DNA of 64,000 bases from positions 1,969 to 65,968 of the forward strand of contig NZ_JAHRCY010000032.1 in NCBI RefSeq assembly GCF_019083965.1, in the 5' to 3' direction. Both the position numbers and the translations under genes were made by a program. Shown piece by piece: positions 26,039 through 34,527 of this stretch (the first letter of the stretch is position 1; the number at the start of each line of letters is the position of its first letter). The notes under the pieces are model-generated. The model did no database searches. It was not told where the DNA came from and saw only the letters and a program-made list of their open reading frames with translations. Origin of the DNA: Catellatospora tritici (GTDB taxonomy: Bacteria > Actinomycetota > Actinomycetes > Mycobacteriales > Micromonosporaceae).

Positions 26039-27583
26039 ATGGAGCTGGACAACTATGCCGCCCAGGCGCTGGCCGTGTTCGACGGCTACGGCGACACCGA
26101 GGCGGTCGTCCACGGTGCGCGGCGGCTGACCTACGCCGAACTCGCCGCGGGCATCCGCAACATGGCCGGGCTGCTGTACGACCACGGCGTCCGCTCCTCC
26201 TCGGCGGTGGCGATCCTGGCCGGCAACCCGCCCGAGGCGGTGCAGGTCCAGTTCGCGCTGCACCTGCTGGGGGCGCGGTCGGTGTGGATCGCCCCGAACG
26301 CCCCGCCGCGCCTGTGCGCCGACTACCTGAACCTGGCCGACGTGGACGCGTTCGTCTACGACGGCCGCACCCACGCCATGCTCGGCGAGGAGCTGGCCGC
26401 GCACGCCGGTGAGCTGGACGTGTTCTGCTTCGGCGAGGGCGTCGGGGCCGACCTGGCCGCGCCCCGGCCGGTGGGCGCGCCGCCGACGGGTCTGCCGCCG
26501 TCGGGGCGTGAGCCGCAGTCGCTGTTCCAGACCGGCGGCACCACCGGTCGGCCCAAGCTGGTGCACCACCGGCACGGCTTCTTCCAGGCCGTGCGTGCCG
26601 CCGCCGACGGTTACCAGGCCGCGGGCGGGCCGGCACTGCGCCACCTGGCCGTGGGCGGCTTCTGGCACTCCAGCCAGCAGGCCGCCGCGATGATCACGCT
26701 GTGGACCGGCGGGCTGCTGGTGCTGCACGACCGGTTCGAGCCGGGCGCGTTCCTGGACACCGTCGAGCGCGAGCGGATCAGCAGCGCGATCCTGCCGCCG
26801 CCGATGCTGGCGCAGGTGCTCGACCATCCGCGCCTGGCCGACGCCGACACGAGCAGCCTGGTCACGTTGTCGTGCGCGGGCAGCGCGGTGTCGCCGGTGC
26901 GGCTGGCGCAGGCGATCGAGCGGTTCGGCCCGGTGCTGCGCCCGGTGTACGGCATGAGCGAGGCCACCTTCATCACCGCGTACCCGAACGTGGCGGTCGA
27001 CCCGGCGCACCCGGAACGCCTCGCCTCGTGCGGACGTCCCTACCCGGGGGTGCGGGTCGAGGTGCGCGACGAGCGGGGACGGCCGGTCGAGCCCCAGGTG
27101 GTCGGCGAGGTGTGGGTGTCGGCGCCGCTGATGACGGCCGGGTACTGGGGCCAGCCGGACCTGACCCGGCACACCATCGTGCACGGCTGGCTGCGCACCG
27201 GCGACCTGGGCCACTTCGACGCCGAGGGCTACCTGTACCTGGTCGACCGGGCCAAAGACATGATCGTGACGGGGCAGACCTCGACCAACGTGTACTCCCG
27301 TACCGTCGAGGACACGCTGAGCCGCCACCCACAGGTGCGTGCCGCGGCCGTGATCGGGGTGCCGCACGAGCAGATGGGCGAGGCCGTCTACGCCTTCGTC
27401 GTGCCCGCCGCCGACGCCGCGATCACCCCGACCGAGCTGCGCGAATGGGCGGTGGCGGAGCTGAACGAACTGTGGGCGCCGCACACGGTGGAGTTCCTGG
27501 ACGACCTGCCGCTCACCGAGGTCGGCAAGGTCGACAAGAAGGCCCTGCGCGCCCACCGCGCCGCCGCGGCCGCCGCCCACTGA
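26039..27583 (+). CDS. Adenylate-forming acyl/aryl ligase (ANL family), copy 1
   Basis: A 514-residue acid:CoA/ACP ligase that activates a carboxylic acid as an acyl-adenylate and passes it to a thiol. Motifs: A3 P-loop LFQTGGTTGRPKLVHH (about 160), A5 YGMSEATF (about 304), A7 GWLRTGDLG (about 386), A8 DMIVTGQTSTNVYSRTVED, and the A10 lysine in LTEVGKVDKKAL (about 494). TGGTTG replaces the usual SGTTG. The ATG at 26039 is chosen over upstream Mets because homology with the second copy (37406-38971) begins there (NYAAQAL / NYAHRAL). The two copies have very similar motifs throughout. It is near the P450 and glycosyltransferase genes but on the opposite strand. Substrate unknown. Confidence 0.88.
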   Translation: MELDNYAAQALAVFDGYGDTEAVVHGARRLTYAELAAGIRNMAGLLYDHGVRSSSAVAILAGNPPEAVQVQFALHLLGARSVWIAPNAPPRLCADYLNLADVDAFVYDGRTHAMLGEELAAHAGELDVFCFGEGVGADLAAPRPVGAPPTGLPPSGREPQSLFQTGGTTGRPKLVHHRHGFFQAVRAAADGYQAAGGPALRHLAVGGFWHSSQQAAAMITLWTGGLLVLHDRFEPGAFLDTVERERISSAILPPPMLAQVLDHPRLADADTSSLVTLSCAGSAVSPVRLAQAIERFGPVLRPVYGMSEATFITAYPNVAVDPAHPERLASCGRPYPGVRVEVRDERGRPVEPQVVGEVWVSAPLMTAGYWGQPDLTRHTIVHGWLRTGDLGHFDAEGYLYLVDRAKDMIVTGQTSTNVYSRTVEDTLSRHPQVRAAAVIGVPHEQMGEAVYAFVVPAADAAITPTELREWAVAELNELWAPHTVEFLDDLPLTEVGKVDKKALRAHRAAAAAAH

Positions 27584-27607
27584 GGGCGGGCGGCGGCCTG
27601 GCCGGGG

Positions 27608-28477
27608 TCAGGCGGCGCGGGTCAGGAGGATCTGGGCTGAGCCGCTGGCGGCGGAGTTGTAGTGGCGGATGGTCAGGAAGAACTCGCGTTCGGCCGAACC
27701 ATCGCTGTTGATGCGCTGGACGTACCAGGTGCGCTCGACGCCCCACCACTTGAACTCCTGCGCCGGGGTGATCCCCACGGCGTAGACGGCGGTGGCCGGG
27801 TTGGCATTGTTCCAGTGCCAGGTCTTCGTCGTGTACGGCGACATCGTCCCGCTCGCCCACGAATTGCCGATCGGGATCGCGGCCAGCCGTACGTCGACCT
27901 GGCAGCTGATGGCCCCGGTGTTCTCGATGGTGATGGCGTGGCGCCGACTGCCCTCGGCGGTGGCGATCTGGATGAGCGACACCTCGAATTGGCACGGGTT
28001 GGCCGCGGTCGCCCCGCGCGGGGTGAACGCGGGGATCACCGAGGTGGTGGTGCCGGGGTCGTCGTAGTAGTACCAGGTTCCGCCGCCGGTGCCGGCCGGG
28101 ACGGTGGTGGTGCCCAGGGTGGTGGTCGTGTTGACCCAGGCCAGCGTGATGTCGGTAGAGCAGGTGATCGTGCCGACGTTCTTGACCGTGAAGTAGTACT
28201 CCAGCTCGCTGACGCCGGAGTTGAGGCGCTGGACGTACCAGTCGCGCACCTTCTCGAACTCGCAGGTGGCGGCGGTCGTCGCGCCCTGCGGCGACAGGCC
28301 CACCTCGTATACCGAGGTCGAACCGGCGTTGTTCCAGTGCCAGGTCTGGCTGCCGCCGGGCGCCAGGGTGGCGCTGGACCAGGTGCTCTGGCCGACCGAG
28401 GCATGGGCCGGGCTGGGCAGGAGAAGGACAGAGCCGAGCAGGCACAGGCCCATCAGGCCGCGAATAAATCGACGCAT
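27608..28477 (-). CDS. Secreted beta-rich protein with internal repeats, function unknown
   Basis: A 289-residue exported protein with a clear signal peptide (MRRFIRGLMGLCLLGSVLLLP…AHA, about 1-26). The mature part has two similar halves, each with TWHWNNA…, a Cys-containing strand and WYVQRLNS/WYVQRINS. This suggests a duplicated beta-sandwich; paired cysteines fit an external location. No catalytic motif. The ATG at 28477 lacks a Shine-Dalgarno sequence. An in-frame TTG at 28486 exists, but a promoter ends about 8 nt before the ATG, which suggests a leaderless mRNA. It lies downstream of the glycosyltransferase gene but has its own promoter. Confidence 0.75.
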   Translation of the reverse strand: MRRFIRGLMGLCLLGSVLLLPSPAHASVGQSTWSSATLAPGGSQTWHWNNAGSTSVYEVGLSPQGATTAATCEFEKVRDWYVQRLNSGVSELEYYFTVKNVGTITCSTDITLAWVNTTTTLGTTTVPAGTGGGTWYYYDDPGTTTSVIPAFTPRGATAANPCQFEVSLIQIATAEGSRRHAITIENTGAISCQVDVRLAAIPIGNSWASGTMSPYTTKTWHWNNANPATAVYAVGITPAQEFKWWGVERTWYVQRINSDGSAEREFFLTIRHYNSAASGSAQILLTRAA

Positions 28478-28485
28478 GCACAACA

Positions 28486-28514
28486 ATTTAAATGTTAATA
28501 GTCTTTACAGTCAA
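28486..28514 (-). promoter_or_regulatory. Promoter of the secreted repeat protein (probably leaderless)
   Basis: On the minus strand, TTGACT (28514-28509) and TTAAAT (28491-28486) are separated by 17 bp. The -10 ends 8 nt before the ATG at 28477, so transcription should begin at or next to the start codon. The -35 overlaps the stop codon of the glycosyltransferase gene. Confidence 0.55.
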
Positions 28515-29701
28515 TGGGCTGCGACCGGCAGTTCCGCCTCGATGAGGTCGGCGGCCAGCGTCGCGCCGCCGCAGGCGCGCAGCTCGTGGCTGAGCCGGAG
28601 CAGCTTGCGGCGCATCGACTCGTCGCCCGCGACGGCGTCGACCGCCGCGCGCAGGTAGGTCGGGGTCAACCGGTCCGGGTCCAGCGGCCGCGCCGCGCCC
28701 AGCTCCGCCAGCCGCGCGGCGTTCACCTGCTGCTCCGGCGTCTGCGGCAGGGTCAGCATCGGTACGCCCGCCCGCAGCGCCTCCAGGGACCCGCCCATGC
28801 CCGCGTGCGTGACGAACACCCGGGCGTGCCGCAGCACCTCCAGCTGGGGCACGCTCGCCGCGACGTGCACGTTGTCCGGCACCGGACCGACCTCGGCCGG
28901 GTCGGTGCGCTCCCCGAGCGACACCACCACCTGCCAGTCCGTGCCCGCGAACGCCTCGGCGCAGGTGCGGTAGAAGCCCGGCAGCCGGTTGTAGACGGTG
29001 CCCAGCGAGACCAGCGCCACCGGGCGGTCCGGCTCGGGCGGCAGCCACGGCCGCTGGAACGGCCGCGCCCCCACACAGGGGCCGACGAAGCGGTAGCGCC
29101 CGTCGAAGTTCAGGTGCCGGAACTGCATCAACCGCGGGTACAGCATCAAATGCCGCCGCGGGCTATACGCGCGCACCCGCTCCGGATCGCAGCCGTGCGC
29201 GGCGGCCAGGTCGTCCAGGCGTTGCTGGTGTTCGGCCAGCCCGGCCAATCCGGCGGCCTCCAGGCCCAGGTGCTTGCCGATGGACCAGTTCGGGTTGGCG
29301 GCCATGAACGTCCACAGCTGCACCGCCGGGATGCCGTGCTTCACCGCGAGCATCCGCGCCGCGAACGTCTGGGTGTGATACACCAGCAGATCCGGGCGGT
29401 CGGCCTCGCAGATCGCCTCCAGCTGCGGGAACGTCGTGTACGCCTCGCGCAGGAAGCCGCTGCGGATGGTCCTGAAGTAGTCGTCCGGCTCGGGCGGCAG
29501 CAGGGCGGGGTCGGCCTCGTCGGGCAGGCTCGACTCGTACGGCACCACGGTGGCGCCCATCGCGCCGACCACCTCGGCCCGCGCCTGCCCGGTGGCGTAG
29601 CTGACCCGGTGCCCGCGCCGGACCAGTTCCGCCACGATCGCCAGCGTCGGGAACACCTCGCCGATGGTGGGTGCGTTGAGGAACGCGATGTGCCAGGTCA
29701 T
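28511..29701 (-). CDS. Macrolide-type (GT1) glycosyltransferase
   Basis: A 396-residue GT-B glycosyltransferase of the MGT/UDP-glucuronosyltransferase-like family, which transfers a sugar from a nucleotide donor to a small-molecule acceptor. Support: N-terminal acceptor domain starting HIAFLNAPTIGEVFPTLAIV with VRRGHRVSYAT; a C-terminal donor domain with VALVSLGTVYNR; and the signature HAGMGGSLEALRAGVPMLTLPQTPEQ near residues 300-325. The ATG at 29701 is 11 bp past the stop of the P450 gene, so the two are co-transcribed and probably modify the same compound. No sugar-nucleotide biosynthesis genes are in the window, so it may use a common sugar such as UDP-glucose (inference). Confidence 0.9.
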   Translation of the reverse strand: MTWHIAFLNAPTIGEVFPTLAIVAELVRRGHRVSYATGQARAEVVGAMGATVVPYESSLPDEADPALLPPEPDDYFRTIRSGFLREAYTTFPQLEAICEADRPDLLVYHTQTFAARMLAVKHGIPAVQLWTFMAANPNWSIGKHLGLEAAGLAGLAEHQQRLDDLAAAHGCDPERVRAYSPRRHLMLYPRLMQFRHLNFDGRYRFVGPCVGARPFQRPWLPPEPDRPVALVSLGTVYNRLPGFYRTCAEAFAGTDWQVVVSLGERTDPAEVGPVPDNVHVAASVPQLEVLRHARVFVTHAGMGGSLEALRAGVPMLTLPQTPEQQVNAARLAELGAARPLDPDRLTPTYLRAAVDAVAGDESMRRKLLRLSHELRACGGATLAADLIEAELPVAAH

Positions 29702-29712
29702 GTCGTCTCGCC

Positions 29713-30936
29713 TCAGCCCAGGGTGACGGGCAGCGTGTCGTAGCCGAGCAGCATCAGCGCCCGCCGGTCGCCGGGCGGGGCGGCCAGGGCCAGTCCGGGC
29801 AGTCGCCGCAGCAGGTGTGGGAAGACGAGCTGCCCCTCGATGCGGCTCAGCGCGGCGCCCAGGCAGAAGTGCGCGCCCGCGCCGAAGCTGGCGGGCTGGC
29901 TGTCGCCGCGGGTCGGGTCGAAGGTGTCCGGGTCGGGGTAGCTGCGCGGGTCGCGGTTGGCGGCCCCGAGCAGCACCAGCATCATCGCGTTCGTGGGGAT
30001 CCGTACCCCCTCGATCTCGGCTTCGCGGGCCGCCCAGCGCACCACGAAGTGGACCGGCGGCTCGAAGCGCAGGATCTCCTCGACGTACCCGGTGGCCAGG
30101 TCGGGGTCGTCGCGCAGCGCGGCCAGCAGTTCCGGCCGCTGGAGCAGTAGGACCAGGCCGTTGCCGAACAGGTGGGTGGTGGTGACGAACCCGGCGTTGA
30201 ACACGGTGATCAGGTTGGCCAGCAGCTCGGTCTCGTTGAGCAGTTCCGCGTCCTCGGCGGCGATCAGCGCGCTGACCAGGTCGTCGCGCGGTTCGGCGCG
30301 GCGCTTGGCGACCAGGTCCGCGAAGTATGCCATCAGCTCGCCGGCGGCGGTGTCGGCGATGCGCAGGTTCTCCTCGGTGCGACCGCCCAGCTCCAGGACG
30401 GTGCCGAAGTCCAGCACCCGCTGCCGGAACCAGGCCCGATCGTCCTCGGGCACCCCGAGCAGCTCCCCGACGACGTTGCTGGGCAGCGGGAACGCGAACT
30501 CGGCCATGAAGTCCACCGCCGTGCCGCCAGCGCCTCGGGCCAGCATCCGGTCGATCAGATCGTCGGTCATCCGGGTGATCGCGGGGCCCATGCTCTGCAG
30601 GCTGCGCGCGGTGAAGGCGCGGCTGAACTGCCGCCGCACCCGGGTGTGGTCGGGCGCGTTGGTGAAGAACATCGAAGCGCGCAGCGTGGTCAGCGACGGG
30701 TGCGCACGCCATTCGGGCATGCTCCGGTCGAGGTGGCGCGCGTCCACGGTCAGGAAGTCCGGCGAGCGCAGCACCTGCTGCACCGCGTCGTAGCCGTGCA
30801 CCACGACGTCGTAGCGCTCGTCCTCGCCGCCGACGAGCGCCAGGCCGCCGAGGGTGTGCAGGTGCGCGTAGAAGGGATAGGGGTTTGCCCGCCCCTGCGC
30901 CGAGCGCAGGGGCTGCAACGAGATGCCGCCGGTCAT
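29713..30936 (-). CDS. Cytochrome P450, copy 1
   Basis: A 407-residue class I bacterial P450, soluble, needing a ferredoxin that is not encoded here. Motifs: I-helix NAGFVTTTHLFG (about 247), ExxR as EEILRFEPP (about 288), the heme-binding loop FGAGAHFCLGAALSRIE (about 353, Cys ligand). The I-helix lacks the acidic residue that usually precedes the conserved Thr (Val instead), which may alter oxygen activation. Very similar to the second P450 (34528-35754), which shares this change. Followed by the glycosyltransferase gene after 11 bp. No Shine-Dalgarno sequence is visible; a TATAAA hexamer at 30956-30951 lies shortly upstream. Product hydroxylation is the default guess. Confidence 0.92.
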   Translation of the reverse strand: MTGGISLQPLRSAQGRANPYPFYAHLHTLGGLALVGGEDERYDVVVHGYDAVQQVLRSPDFLTVDARHLDRSMPEWRAHPSLTTLRASMFFTNAPDHTRVRRQFSRAFTARSLQSMGPAITRMTDDLIDRMLARGAGGTAVDFMAEFAFPLPSNVVGELLGVPEDDRAWFRQRVLDFGTVLELGGRTEENLRIADTAAGELMAYFADLVAKRRAEPRDDLVSALIAAEDAELLNETELLANLITVFNAGFVTTTHLFGNGLVLLLQRPELLAALRDDPDLATGYVEEILRFEPPVHFVVRWAAREAEIEGVRIPTNAMMLVLLGAANRDPRSYPDPDTFDPTRGDSQPASFGAGAHFCLGAALSRIEGQLVFPHLLRRLPGLALAAPPGDRRALMLLGYDTLPVTLG

Positions 30937-31014
30937 GATGTAGGACAGTTTTTATATGTATCGCTGAGGTAACAAGCGACCATCGGACCGTCTACAGTGG
31001 CGGAAAGTGCGATG

Positions 31015-31623
31015 TCACCCCAGCTTCAGGCCGAGGTAGGTCAACACGCCCGCGTCGGGCACATCGATGACGTGCAGGCCGATGCGGTTGTAGAAGGCGC
31101 GGGCGGCGGTGTTCTCGGTGACCATGCCCAGGTGCACCGCGGGCACCCCGGCGGCGGCCAGCGCCTCGGCCAGGGTGTCCACGAACTGCCGACCCCAGCC
31201 CTGGCGCTGGTACTCCGGGAGCAGGTCGATGTGCAGGTGCGCCGGGTAGTCGACCAGCGCGGGCACGACCATCCGCTCCGGCCGGTGCAGCAGCCACCGC
31301 ATGACCTCGTCCGAGGTGGCCGCCTCGCCGTCCAGCGGCGGGTAGCGGTCGGCCACCAGCGGCAGCCACTCCTGCCGGAAGCGGCGCACGAACCGTTCGG
31401 TGTCGCCGGTGGCGATGATGTAGCCGACGGCCCGGTCCTCGTCGTCGGCCAGGACGAAGGCGAACTGCGGGTCGAGGTGGACGTAGGGGCCGGCGAAGAT
31501 CTCGGGCAGGATGCCCGGGTCCTGGTAGTGCGGGCGGGCGTCGCCGCCGTTGTGGGCGGTCAGGACGCAGATCTCGTAGACGGCGTCGCGATCGGAGGGA
31601 CGGTACGGGCGGATCTTCGGCAT
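31015..31623 (-). CDS. GNAT family N-acetyltransferase
   Basis: A 202-residue GNAT protein. Support: KIRPYRPSDRDAVYEIC at the N terminus, the acetyl-CoA motif HIDLLPEYQRQGWGRQFVDTL written here as LLPEYQRQGWGRQF (about 134-147), and the C-terminal NTAARAFYNRIGLHVI. The length and a PHYQDPG insert resemble O-GlcNAcase-C-terminal-like acetyltransferases. Substrate unknown. It is divergent from the PLP decarboxylase gene, sharing a region with a CebR-like operator. Probably not part of the biosynthetic genes. Confidence 0.87.
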   Translation of the reverse strand: MPKIRPYRPSDRDAVYEICVLTAHNGGDARPHYQDPGILPEIFAGPYVHLDPQFAFVLADDEDRAVGYIIATGDTERFVRRFRQEWLPLVADRYPPLDGEAATSDEVMRWLLHRPERMVVPALVDYPAHLHIDLLPEYQRQGWGRQFVDTLAEALAAAGVPAVHLGMVTENTAARAFYNRIGLHVIDVPDAGVLTYLGLKLG

Positions 31624-31639
31624 GATCGCGACGATATCG

Positions 31640-31653
31640 TGAGAGCGCTCCCA
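31640..31653. promoter_or_regulatory. CebR/LacI-type operator
   Basis: TGAGAGCGCTCCCA differs at one position from the CebR box TGGGAGCGCTCCCA described in streptomycetes. It lies between the divergent starts of the GNAT (31623) and the PLP decarboxylase (31704). Binding by a LacI-family sugar-responsive repressor is inference. Confidence 0.5.
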
Positions 31654-31703
31654 CGAGCAGCCCCATGAGTTTGGCGCCCGACTGGCGGGAGAGACTTGTG
31701 GTC

Positions 31704-33086
31704 ATGACCGCTCGCCCGGAGCAGTACCAGGCCGCGCTCGCCCGCGCCGCGGCACACGCCCACGACTGGCTCGCCGCGGTGCCCGACCGCCCCATCCCGC
31801 CCCGCGCCGACGCCGACGAGCTGCGCGAATGCCTCGGCGGCCCGCTCCCGGCCGGACCCACCGACCCGGCCGAGGTCGTCGACCTGCTCGCCCGCGAGAT
31901 CGAGCCGGGCCTGATGACGATGCCGTCCGGCCGGTTCTACGGCTGGGTCATCGGCGGCACGCTGCCCGCCGCGCTCGGCGCCGACTGGCTGGTAAGCGCC
32001 TGGGACCAGAACAGCGGCATGCGGTTCGCCACCCCCGGCACCGCCGCGGCCGAGGAGGTGGCCGGGGCGTGGCTGCTCGACCTGCTCGGCCTGCCCGCCG
32101 GGGCTGACGTCGGCTTCGTCACCGGCGGCACCATGGCCAACTTCGCCGGCCTGGCCGCCGGACGCCAACAGGTGCTCACCGACGCGGGCTGGGACCTCGA
32201 CCGCGACGGCCTCACCGGCGCGCCCCGGGTCCGCGTGCTCGTCGGCGCCGAACGCCACGCCACCGTCGACCTGGCCCTGCGCTACCTGGGCCTGGGCGCC
32301 CCGACCCCGGTCGAGGCCGACGCACAGGGACGGCTGCGCCTGGACGCGCTGGAGCGCGAGCTGGCCGCCGGGTCCGGGCCGACCATCGTGTGCCTGCAGG
32401 CCGGCAACGTCCACTCCGGCGCGTACGACCCGATCGGCGCCGCCTGCGAACTCGCCCACCGCCATGGCGCCTGGGTGCACGTCGACGGCGCCTTCGGCCT
32501 GTGGGCGGCGGCCGCTCCGACGACCCGCCATCTGCTCGACGGCCACCACCTGGCCGACTCCTGGGCCACCGACGCGCACAAGACCCTCAACGTGCCGTAC
32601 GACTGCGGCATCGCCGTGGTGGCCCGGCCCGCCGCGCTGCGCGCCGCCTTCGGCACCCGGGCCAGCTACCTGGTGCACGCGGGCACCGAGGGCCCCGGCG
32701 ACCCGCATGAGCGCGCTCCCGAACTGTCCCGCCGGGCCCGGGGCGTGCCGGTCTGGGCTGCGCTGCGCTCGCTCGGCCGCGACGGCGTCGCCGACCTGGT
32801 CGACCGGCTGACCCGGCACGCCCGCGCGCTCGCCGCCGGACTCGGCGCGATCGAGGGCGCGCGGGTCTGCAACGACGTGGTGTTCACGCAGGTCTGCGTC
32901 AGCTTCGGCAGCGACGAACGTACCCGTGCGGTGACCGAGCGGCTGCTCGCCGACGGCACCGCCTGGATGTCCGGTTCGCACTGGCAGGGCCGCGACGTGC
33001 TACGCGTCTCGGTGAGCAACTGGTCCACCGACGAGGCGGATGTGGCCGCCTCGATCGAGGCCGTACGACGCGCGGCGGCCGCATAG
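31704..33086 (+). CDS. PLP-dependent group II decarboxylase-like protein
   Basis: A 460-residue fold-type I PLP enzyme of the aromatic/glutamate decarboxylase group. Support: the GFVTGGTMANFAGLAAGR PLP-phosphate region, HATVDLALRYLG, HVDGAFGLW (Asp contacting the pyridine nitrogen), and the Schiff-base lysine in TDAHKTLNVPYDCG (about 292). Family members decarboxylate amino acids, though some are aldehyde synthases or lyases. The ATG at 31704 is chosen; the in-frame start at 31665 would put 13 extra residues before it. It is followed after 9 bp by ppgK, possibly in one operon. Possible control by the LacI-type site just upstream. Confidence 0.85.
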   Translation: MTARPEQYQAALARAAAHAHDWLAAVPDRPIPPRADADELRECLGGPLPAGPTDPAEVVDLLAREIEPGLMTMPSGRFYGWVIGGTLPAALGADWLVSAWDQNSGMRFATPGTAAAEEVAGAWLLDLLGLPAGADVGFVTGGTMANFAGLAAGRQQVLTDAGWDLDRDGLTGAPRVRVLVGAERHATVDLALRYLGLGAPTPVEADAQGRLRLDALERELAAGSGPTIVCLQAGNVHSGAYDPIGAACELAHRHGAWVHVDGAFGLWAAAAPTTRHLLDGHHLADSWATDAHKTLNVPYDCGIAVVARPAALRAAFGTRASYLVHAGTEGPGDPHERAPELSRRARGVPVWAALRSLGRDGVADLVDRLTRHARALAAGLGAIEGARVCNDVVFTQVCVSFGSDERTRAVTERLLADGTAWMSGSHWQGRDVLRVSVSNWSTDEADVAASIEAVRRAAAA

Positions 33087-33095
33087 ACTGGCCGC

Positions 33096-33830
33096 ATGGC
33101 GATCCTCGGCATCGACATCGGCGGCTCCGGCATCAAGGGCGCCCCGGTCGACCTCGAACAGGGCGGCTTCGCCGAAGAGCGGGTGCGGTTGGAGACGCCG
33201 CAGCCGTCCGACGTGAAGGCTGTGGTGGCCACTGTCGCCGAGGTCGCCGGGCAGTTCGCCGACATCGAAGCGGTCGGCGTCACCTTTCCCGGCGTGGTCC
33301 AGGGCGGCGTGACGCGGACGGCGGCCAACGTCGACCACTCGTGGATCGGCGCCCCCGCCCGTGACCTCTTCGTCGAGGCGCTCGGCCTGCCTGTGGTGGT
33401 GCTCAACGACGCGGACGCGGCCGGGATCGCCGAGATGACGTACGGCGCGGGCAAGGGGCGCAAGGGCGTCACCATCATGCTGACCTTCGGTACCGGCATC
33501 GGCAGCGCCGTCTTCCTCGACGACCAGCTGGTGCCCAACACCGAGCTGGGCCACATCCAACTGCACGGCAAGGACGCGGAGCTGCACGCCTCGGCGCACG
33601 CCCGCGAGGTCGAGGATCTGGGCTGGAAGGAGTGGGCCAAGAACGTGCAGGACTATCTGCGTGAACTGGAGCGCCTGCTCAACCCCGATCTGATGATCAT
33701 CGGGGGTGGGGTGAGCAAGAAGTCGGAGAAGTTCCTCCCACACATCGACGTACGCACCCCGCTGGTCCCCGCCGCCCTGCTCAACGACGCGGGCATCGTC
33801 GGCGCCGCCCTGGCCGCCTCCCACGCCTGA
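33096..33830 (+). CDS. ppgK: Polyphosphate glucokinase (ROK family)
   Basis: A 244-residue ROK-family kinase that phosphorylates glucose, using polyphosphate (and often ATP), in the cytoplasm. Support: phosphate-binding GIDIGGSGIKGAPVD (about 5-19), VGVTFPGVV, LNDADAAGIAEMTYG containing the catalytic Asp, MLTFGTGIGSAVFLD, and the polyphosphate-glucokinase-type ELGHIQLHGKDAE segment in place of the zinc-Cys cluster of other ROK proteins. Length and order match actinobacterial PpgK. The upstream decarboxylase gene ends 9 bp before it, and a tiny membrane-protein ORF follows at once. Confidence 0.95.
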   Translation: MAILGIDIGGSGIKGAPVDLEQGGFAEERVRLETPQPSDVKAVVATVAEVAGQFADIEAVGVTFPGVVQGGVTRTAANVDHSWIGAPARDLFVEALGLPVVVLNDADAAGIAEMTYGAGKGRKGVTIMLTFGTGIGSAVFLDDQLVPNTELGHIQLHGKDAELHASAHAREVEDLGWKEWAKNVQDYLRELERLLNPDLMIIGGGVSKKSEKFLPHIDVRTPLVPAALLNDAGIVGAALAASHA

Positions 33831-33831
33831 C

Positions 33832-33954
33832 ATGCGTATCGGTAACGTCGAGGTCAGGCCGCTGGGTGGGGGCTGGGGCTGCCTCGCGATGATTCTGATC
33901 TCGCTGCTGCTGTCGGTGGTCTGCACGGTCGGAGTCAACCTGATCGGCCGCTGA
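33832..33954 (+). CDS. 40-residue single-pass membrane protein
   Basis: The ORF encodes MRIGNVEVRPLGGGWGCLAM followed by ILISLLLSVVCTVGVNLIGR. A polar N-terminal part with a GGGWGC turn leads into one transmembrane helix. It begins 1 nt after the ppgK stop, in good actinobacterial codon use. Similar short proteins of this pattern are, from memory, common in Micromonosporaceae. Function unknown. Confidence 0.55.
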   Translation: MRIGNVEVRPLGGGWGCLAMILISLLLSVVCTVGVNLIGR

Positions 33955-34047
33955 GTCTGGCCCTGTTCCTCAGGCGCGGCCGCCATCGGCGGCGGACAAT
34001 GTGCCCAGGTGCCCGCCCCGCCGGGGTGGGCTGGAAGGGGAGCGGTT

Positions 34048-34407
34048 ATGTCCATCGGCGACCGGATGACCCTGCGCAACCTGTACCTGTACCTCGTCTG
34101 CCTGATCACCCTCATCATCTCGATCTTCGCCGCGGTGAGCCTGGTCCGCGGCACGGTCGAACTGCTCTACCCCGACCCCGGCTACGGCTACTACGGCGTG
34201 CCCGACAACAAGATCAGCCCGGAGGAGCAGCAGCGGCTGGAGCAGCAGGCCAAGGACTCCCAGCGGCGCAACTCGGTGCTGGGCCTGGTCAGCTCGGGCA
34301 CCATGCTGCTGATCGCGGTGCCGGTCTACATCTACCACTGGCGCCGCATCCAGAGTGAGCTCCCGCCCCGCCCCGCCGTCACGACCGGCGAACCGCCGAC
34401 GCCCTGA
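34048..34407 (+). CDS. Two-transmembrane-helix protein, function unknown
   Basis: A 119-residue membrane protein. Helix 1 (about 11-33, YLYLVCLITLIISIFAAVSLV) and helix 2 (about 78-97, LVSSGTMLLIAVPVYIYHW) flank a loop with YPDPGYGYYGVPDNK and a charged Glu/Gln/Lys/Arg stretch. The layout resembles DUF5671-type small membrane proteins. The ATG at 34048 follows GGAAGGGGA; an upstream in-frame Met (34009) is less likely. It stands between the 40-residue ORF and the first copy of the 64-bp inverted repeat. Confidence 0.65.
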   Translation: MSIGDRMTLRNLYLYLVCLITLIISIFAAVSLVRGTVELLYPDPGYGYYGVPDNKISPEEQQRLEQQAKDSQRRNSVLGLVSSGTMLLIAVPVYIYHWRRIQSELPPRPAVTTGEPPTP

Positions 34408-34434
34408 GCCCGACGCCCTGAGCCCGACGTCAGG

Positions 34435-34498
34435 CTGCAGTTTCGGGGAAAGTGCGGGAATCTTGGACCTCGTTCGTGCACTTTCCCCGAAACTGCAC
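34435..34498. repeat. Dispersed 64-bp inverted-repeat element, copy 1
   Basis: Arms of 21 nt (34435-34455 and 34478-34498) carry TGCAGTTTCGGGGAAAGTGC and its complement. The 22-nt centre reads GGGAATCTTGGACCTCGTTC. The same element, arms and centre alike, is at 41566-41629. Here it separates convergent genes and could also terminate both. Confidence 0.75.
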
Positions 34499-34527
34499 GG
34501 CTCCACCGCGCACCCCGGCACCCGGCG

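Noticed and set aside
25934..27580. 548-codon minus-strand ORF opposite ligase copy 1
   Set aside because: Antisense shadow; ligase motifs on the plus strand are complete.
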